Source: Thermoflexibacter sp. (GTDB taxonomy: Bacteria; Bacteroidota; Bacteroidia; Cytophagales; Thermoflexibacteraceae). From it: DNA of 10,886 nt. The stretch is from contig JALOMS010000102.1 in NCBI GenBank assembly GCA_025455345.1, positions 1 to 10,886 on the forward strand, in the 5' to 3' direction. This document shows, piece after piece, positions 7,965 through 10,886 of this stretch. The first letter of the stretch is position 1. Every line of letters starts with the position of its first letter. The translations under genes were made by a program, and so were the position numbers. Below the pieces are notes generated by a model, which saw only the letters and a program-made list of their open reading frames with translations, was not told where the DNA came from and searched no databases.

Positions 7965-8426
7965 TTAAAAAAGTCGTATAAGGGCTTTTTCTGCTAATTC
8001 TTTCAGGGTATTGACTTGTTCTATTTGATAACGATGACAAACTACATCAATATTACCCTTTCGCCAAAAGCTATTTGGACAACAAACAATTAGCTTTCCT
8101 GAACGAGCGTATAGACCAAATTCTAATAAACTAATCGGAGATAGGGTATTAGGAACAAAATTCATGACTATCAAGTCTGATTTTTCTAAGCCTTCTAATT
8201 CCCACTGAACCTGCTGAACAAACAGGGGGTTGTGTATGCTCTGCTCCCAAGTCGCATCCCAAGCCTTCCTTCGTGGATTAAGTAAAGCCAAATCTGCTCC
8301 CTCTACTTCTTGGGCAAAAACTGATTGCCAATCTTCGGCAGTTCCATTTTCTATGCTACCCGCTAAGAAAATCGTCTTTTCTTTGAGGTTGATTTCTATC
8401 AAATCAGGTGGATAAATTATTCGCAT
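7965..8426 (-). CDS. Nucleoside 2-deoxyribosyltransferase-like protein
   Basis: The protein has 153 residues. The frame stays open to 8603, but homology-like sequence starts at MRIIYPPDL, so I take ATG 8426. It resembles the Nuc_deoxyri_tr2 group of the nucleoside 2-deoxyribosyltransferase fold. IFLAGSIENG at 19-28 is the nucleotide-binding start, DW at 32-33 and LNPRRKAWD at 49-57 follow, then PISLLEFGLYA at 97-107 with Glu102 as the candidate nucleophile, and CCPNSFWRKGNIDVVC at 115-130. Classical members move deoxyribose between bases or hydrolyse modified (deoxy)nucleotides; the substrate of this subgroup is not established. The gene overlaps the 3' end of the upstream GlmU-like gene by 23 bp on the same strand, which implies translational coupling. 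An alternative TTG start at 8402 would remove the overlap but lose eight residues. Confidence 0.85.
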   Translation of the reverse strand: MRIIYPPDLIEINLKEKTIFLAGSIENGTAEDWQSVFAQEVEGADLALLNPRRKAWDATWEQSIHNPLFVQQVQWELEGLEKSDLIVMNFVPNTLSPISLLEFGLYARSGKLIVCCPNSFWRKGNIDVVCHRYQIEQVNTLKELAEKALIRLF

Positions 8427-9606
8427 AAATGTATTTAAAAATAGCTTTTTCTTGTTCGGTAAGTATCTGATTTTTACGAGATTTAATAATTTCTGCGGTT
8501 TCAAAAAATTTTTCCAAGTTAGTTTTAGTAAAACTCTCACCCCCACCCCACGCAAAATCAGGAACAAATTTGGGTGGGAAATCTGCTCCAAAAATATTAG
8601 CACCTACGCCTATCACAGTTCCTGTGTTGAGCATAGTATTGATGCCACAGCGTACAAAATCACCCATAAAAGTCCCACAGAATAATTTATTGGTCTGTAC
8701 ATAGTCTTTGCACCTATAATTCCAAAGACTTACGGTCTTAAAGTTATTTTTAAGATTTGAACAGTTGGTATCAGCACCCATATTGCACCATTCTCCAATA
8801 ACAGAATTCCCCAAATAACCATCATGCGCTTTGTTACTATACCCCTGCACTACCACATTACTGACTTCGCCTCCAAATTTGGAGTAAACCCCTATGGTAG
8901 TATCTCCACGTATTTTAGCTCCTATGTTTAGTACCGCTCCTTCGCAAAGTGCAAAAGCACCACGTACCATACAGCCTATATCTACCAAAGAGTTTTTTCC
9001 CAAATAGATAGGTGCGTTCTCTGCGTCTAAAATTGCAGATTTTACGCTTGCGCCCTCTTCTAAAAAAATATTGTCTTTTCCGTAAACTACGGTATTGGGG
9101 TCAGTAATCGGTTGAGTCTTCCTACCTTTGGTAACTAACTCAAAATCTTCAGTAATTTGACTCCTATTTTGCTCAAAAATGTGCCAAAGCTGGCTGATAA
9201 GCGTAATGTCTTCGTTCATCTGTTGGAGAACGGGTATGCCATCTACTAAGTGTTCGTAACTCTCAAATATCTTGTCTGTTCTAACAGCAAGCAAATGATT
9301 TTCATTACTAATTACTTCATTATGAAAAAGTTGAAAAATCTGCCGCGTAATTTCCTTATTGGGGAGTAAGCCCCCATTGATATAAAAGTTGTCAGAGTCT
9401 TGCTGAAGTGGAAATTTGTGGCTGAGATACGAGGGTGTCAGGAAGGAAATCTTAATTTCAACATCGTCAAAATATTCGCTAAACCAATATTTCCATTTTT
9501 CTGCGATTTTCAAAATGCCAATACGTAAGTCTGCAATAGGGCGAGTGAGGGTCAATGGCATCAAATCGAGATGTTGGACGGGTGTATCGAAAAAAATTAA
9601 ATTCAT
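8404..9606 (-). CDS. Alternative GlmU-type sugar nucleotidyltransferase/acyltransferase
   Basis: The protein has 400 residues, matching the Bacteroidota 'alternative bacterial GlmU' group (sugar nucleotidyltransferase NTP_transf_4 plus a left-handed beta-helix). The N-terminal part contains PLTLTRPIADLRIGILKI at 17-34, the family's version of the nucleotide-binding segment rather than the classical GlmU LAAGxGTRM loop. From about 170 to 340 hexapeptide repeats build the beta-helix. KAHDGYLGNSVIGEWCNMGA at 259-278 aligns with the AGH.TYLGD.xIG..xNIGAG segment of GlmU, so His261 is the likely acetyltransferase base. GTFMGDFVRCGINTM and GVGANIFG follow. The expected role is making UDP-GlcNAc or a related activated sugar for envelope polysaccharide in the cytosol; the exact sugar is inference. 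It is first in a two-gene unit with the deoxyribosyltransferase-like gene. Confidence 0.88.
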   Translation of the reverse strand: MNLIFFDTPVQHLDLMPLTLTRPIADLRIGILKIAEKWKYWFSEYFDDVEIKISFLTPSYLSHKFPLQQDSDNFYINGGLLPNKEITRQIFQLFHNEVISNENHLLAVRTDKIFESYEHLVDGIPVLQQMNEDITLISQLWHIFEQNRSQITEDFELVTKGRKTQPITDPNTVVYGKDNIFLEEGASVKSAILDAENAPIYLGKNSLVDIGCMVRGAFALCEGAVLNIGAKIRGDTTIGVYSKFGGEVSNVVVQGYSNKAHDGYLGNSVIGEWCNMGADTNCSNLKNNFKTVSLWNYRCKDYVQTNKLFCGTFMGDFVRCGINTMLNTGTVIGVGANIFGADFPPKFVPDFAWGGGESFTKTNLEKFFETAEIIKSRKNQILTEQEKAIFKYIYANNLST

Positions 9607-9846
9607 TTTACGCCAAAAGAAATGAAGAAATTACAAAGTATTACCTTACTTACAAACGATAAGTGTATCATTTTGTACAAAGGTAGAATTTTATTTTACT
9701 TTTTAAAATTTATGCTTTTATTTTTGTCTTAGCTCTTGTATTGAGATTTTATAGGCATAAGTATATAAAATCTTTGCTTTTGTCAAATAAAATACAAAAC
9801 TTAGCCTTAGTAGAGAAAATATCATTCGCTATTTTGGGAAAAATAT
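9607..9846. other. Divergent intergenic spacer, 240 bp
   Basis: This very AT-rich stretch separates the GlmU-like gene (leftward) from the deacetylase gene (rightward). Apart from the -7 candidate at 9678-9685 I see no gene, RNA or convincing hairpin. AATCTTTG at 9769-9776 is one base off the -7 consensus and could serve the deacetylase gene, but this is weak. Confidence 0.6.
9678..9685 (-). promoter_or_regulatory. Candidate -7 promoter element for the GlmU-like gene
   Basis: On the minus strand TACCTTTG matches TANNTTTG exactly, ending 71 bp before the ATG at 9606. No -33 TTTG is found at the expected distance. Confidence 0.38.
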
Positions 9847-10758
9847 ATGCAAAGAGAACCTCAATTATATGACTTTTGGGCATACCAAGACCGTCCAAAA
9901 ATTCGCTGGAAAAATGGCGCAAAATTAGCCTTTTGGGTAGCTCCCAATATAGAGTTTTACGAACTCTATCCACCCACTAATCCCCAACGTGCGGCATGGT
10001 CGCGCCCTTTGCCTGATGTAAAAGGTTATTCTATGCGAGATTATGGAAATCGCGTAGGGCATTATCGCATGATGGAGGCAATGGACAAGCATGGAGTACG
10101 TGGGAGTATTTCTTTGAGTGTGGCTATGTGCCAGCATCACCCTGAAATTATAGAGGAATGTGTCAAACGCAATTGGGAGTTTTTTTCTCATGGCATTTAT
10201 AACACTCGCTACTGTTATGGCATGGACGAGATACAAGAAAGAGCTATTATCGAGGACTCTTTACAAACAGTCAAAGCGGCTACGGGGCAAACGATTCGCG
10301 GTTGGTTGGCTCCTGCCTTGACCCACACAGAAAGGACTTTTGACCTCTTAGCCGAGTATGGGATATGGTACACTTGTGATTTGTTCCAAGATGACCAACC
10401 CCAACCTATCAAAGTCAAAAGTGGAAAACTAATCAGTATGCCATACTCTCTGGAAGTGAATGATGTGATTTGCTATAATTCGTATTTGCACACGCCCAGA
10501 CATTATGGGGAAGTATTAAAACGTCAATTTGACCAACTCTACAAGGAAGGCGAGCAGTCAGGTACGGTCATGTGTATTCCTTTACACGCTTATTTGGTAG
10601 GGCATCCGCATAGAATCCAAGCTTTTGAGGAAGCATTGGCATATATTACCTCTCACAAAGACGTTTGGGTAACTACTGCTGCCGAGATTGCCACATATTT
10701 TTATGAAAACTATTATGAATTAGTATCCAATGACATTGTTGCAAAAAATACGTTTTAG
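9847..10758 (+). CDS. Polysaccharide deacetylase family protein, allantoinase (PuuE)-like
   Basis: This 303-residue protein is cytosolic by appearance, with no signal peptide. It follows the PuuE-like branch of the NodB-fold deacetylases. WKNGAKLAFWVAPNIEFYEL at 21-40 is the first strand, where Glu36 stands where classic NodB enzymes have the Asp of TFDDG. MRDYGNRVG at 63-71, FFSHGIYNTR at 112-121 (His115), RGWLAPALTHTERT at 151-164, DDQPQPIKVKSG at 182-193, PYSLEVND at 199-206 and PLHAYLVGHPHRI at 245-257 (His247, His253) are further family-type blocks. Relatives hydrolyse C-N bonds in cyclic amides or in N-acetyl sugars; PuuE allantoinases act without metal. No purine-degradation gene is nearby, so an allantoin role is not supported by context. 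It converges on a probable LacI-type regulator, with 4 bp between the stops. Confidence 0.87.
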   Translation: MQREPQLYDFWAYQDRPKIRWKNGAKLAFWVAPNIEFYELYPPTNPQRAAWSRPLPDVKGYSMRDYGNRVGHYRMMEAMDKHGVRGSISLSVAMCQHHPEIIEECVKRNWEFFSHGIYNTRYCYGMDEIQERAIIEDSLQTVKAATGQTIRGWLAPALTHTERTFDLLAEYGIWYTCDLFQDDQPQPIKVKSGKLISMPYSLEVNDVICYNSYLHTPRHYGEVLKRQFDQLYKEGEQSGTVMCIPLHAYLVGHPHRIQAFEEALAYITSHKDVWVTTAAEIATYFYENYYELVSNDIVAKNTF

Positions 10759-10762
10759 AGAT

Positions 10763-10886
10763 TTACTTGAGCAATGCTTTTAATCGTACTTTTTTAGTAG
10801 AATCCCTCTCTACTAAAGATGTTTTTAATACAATGCGCTCTGCTTTGGCATTTTTGTTTTCTATTTGATGAATCAGTTGTCGAGTT
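10763..10886 (-). CDS. Probable LacI-family transcriptional regulator, C-terminal fragment
   Basis: An open frame enters from the right edge and ends with TAA at 10763-10765, giving 40 codons. It contains RQLIHQIEN, then AERIVLKTSLVERDSTKK. This matches the last helix and closing strands of LacI/GalR sugar-binding domains, where a helix ending in QIE is followed by a short variable loop and RIVLPTELVVRDS-like residues. The DNA-binding domain lies outside the window, so the target is unknown. An additional 10-residue basic tail (VRLKALLK) follows the motif. The call rests on a short pattern. Confidence 0.65.
   Translation of the reverse strand, partial: TRQLIHQIENKNAKAERIVLKTSLVERDSTKKVRLKALLK

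Noticed and set aside
6113..8426. Defence-island reading of Uma2 plus deoxyribosyltransferase-like protein
   Set aside because: The two are on opposite strands, separated by housekeeping nrdB and a terminator, and no mobile or other defence gene is present.
8427..8603. N-terminal extension of the deoxyribosyltransferase-like protein to a start at 8603
   Set aside because: It would overlap the GlmU-like gene by 200 bp and has no family-like sequence; its Leu/Lys-rich content is the out-of-frame reading of that gene.
9664..9679. TGTA...TACA dyad in the divergent spacer
   Set aside because: Only four bases per arm in very AT-rich sequence, which is expected by chance.

Overview
The window looks like ordinary chromosomal DNA from a Bacteroidota bacterium, most likely of the Cytophagales type. 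The DNA is AT-rich. Several families here are typical of that phylum: a DUF5723-type outer-membrane barrel protein, an 'alternative' GlmU-like protein, an envelope-anchored SpoIIE phosphatase and a WG-repeat protein. Four intergenic spacers carry the Bacteroidota -7 promoter element TANNTTTG at a similar distance from a start codon, and no clear Shine-Dalgarno sequences are visible. The genus cannot be read from the sequence. No tRNA, rRNA, transposase, CRISPR array or phage gene is visible.

Left part (1-2559, minus strand): a secreted alpha/beta-hydrolase esterase that runs off the left edge lies 70 bp downstream of a DUF5723 outer-membrane protein gene. Both point left and may form one transcript. 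Middle part (2629-6754, plus strand): three genes follow the divergent spacer. They encode an exported protein of eleven WG repeats, a membrane-spanning SpoIIE/PP2C-type phosphatase with a periplasmic carboxypeptidase-regulatory-like region, and a Uma2-family (DUF820) PD-(D/E)XK-fold protein.

Right part: nrdB (6901-7896, plus), the class I ribonucleotide reductase small subunit with all metal ligands and the radical tyrosine, converges on a minus-strand pair across a strong shared terminator hairpin. The pair is the alternative GlmU-like sugar nucleotidyltransferase/acyltransferase (8404-9606) followed, with a 23-bp overlap, by a nucleoside 2-deoxyribosyltransferase-like protein (7965-8426). 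After a 240-bp divergent spacer comes an allantoinase/PuuE-like polysaccharide deacetylase (9847-10758, plus). It converges on the last 40 codons of a probable LacI-family regulator entering from the right edge.

Taken together the genes cover envelope biology (esterase, barrel protein, WG protein, phosphatase, amino-sugar activation) and nucleotide metabolism (nrdB, deoxyribosyltransferase-like protein). I do not see a clear defence island or mobile element. The least ordinary items are the architecture of the SpoIIE protein with an operator-like palindrome at its promoter, and the overlapping alternative-GlmU/deoxyribosyltransferase pair. No gene-free stretch exceeds 300 bp; the longest is 9607-9846.
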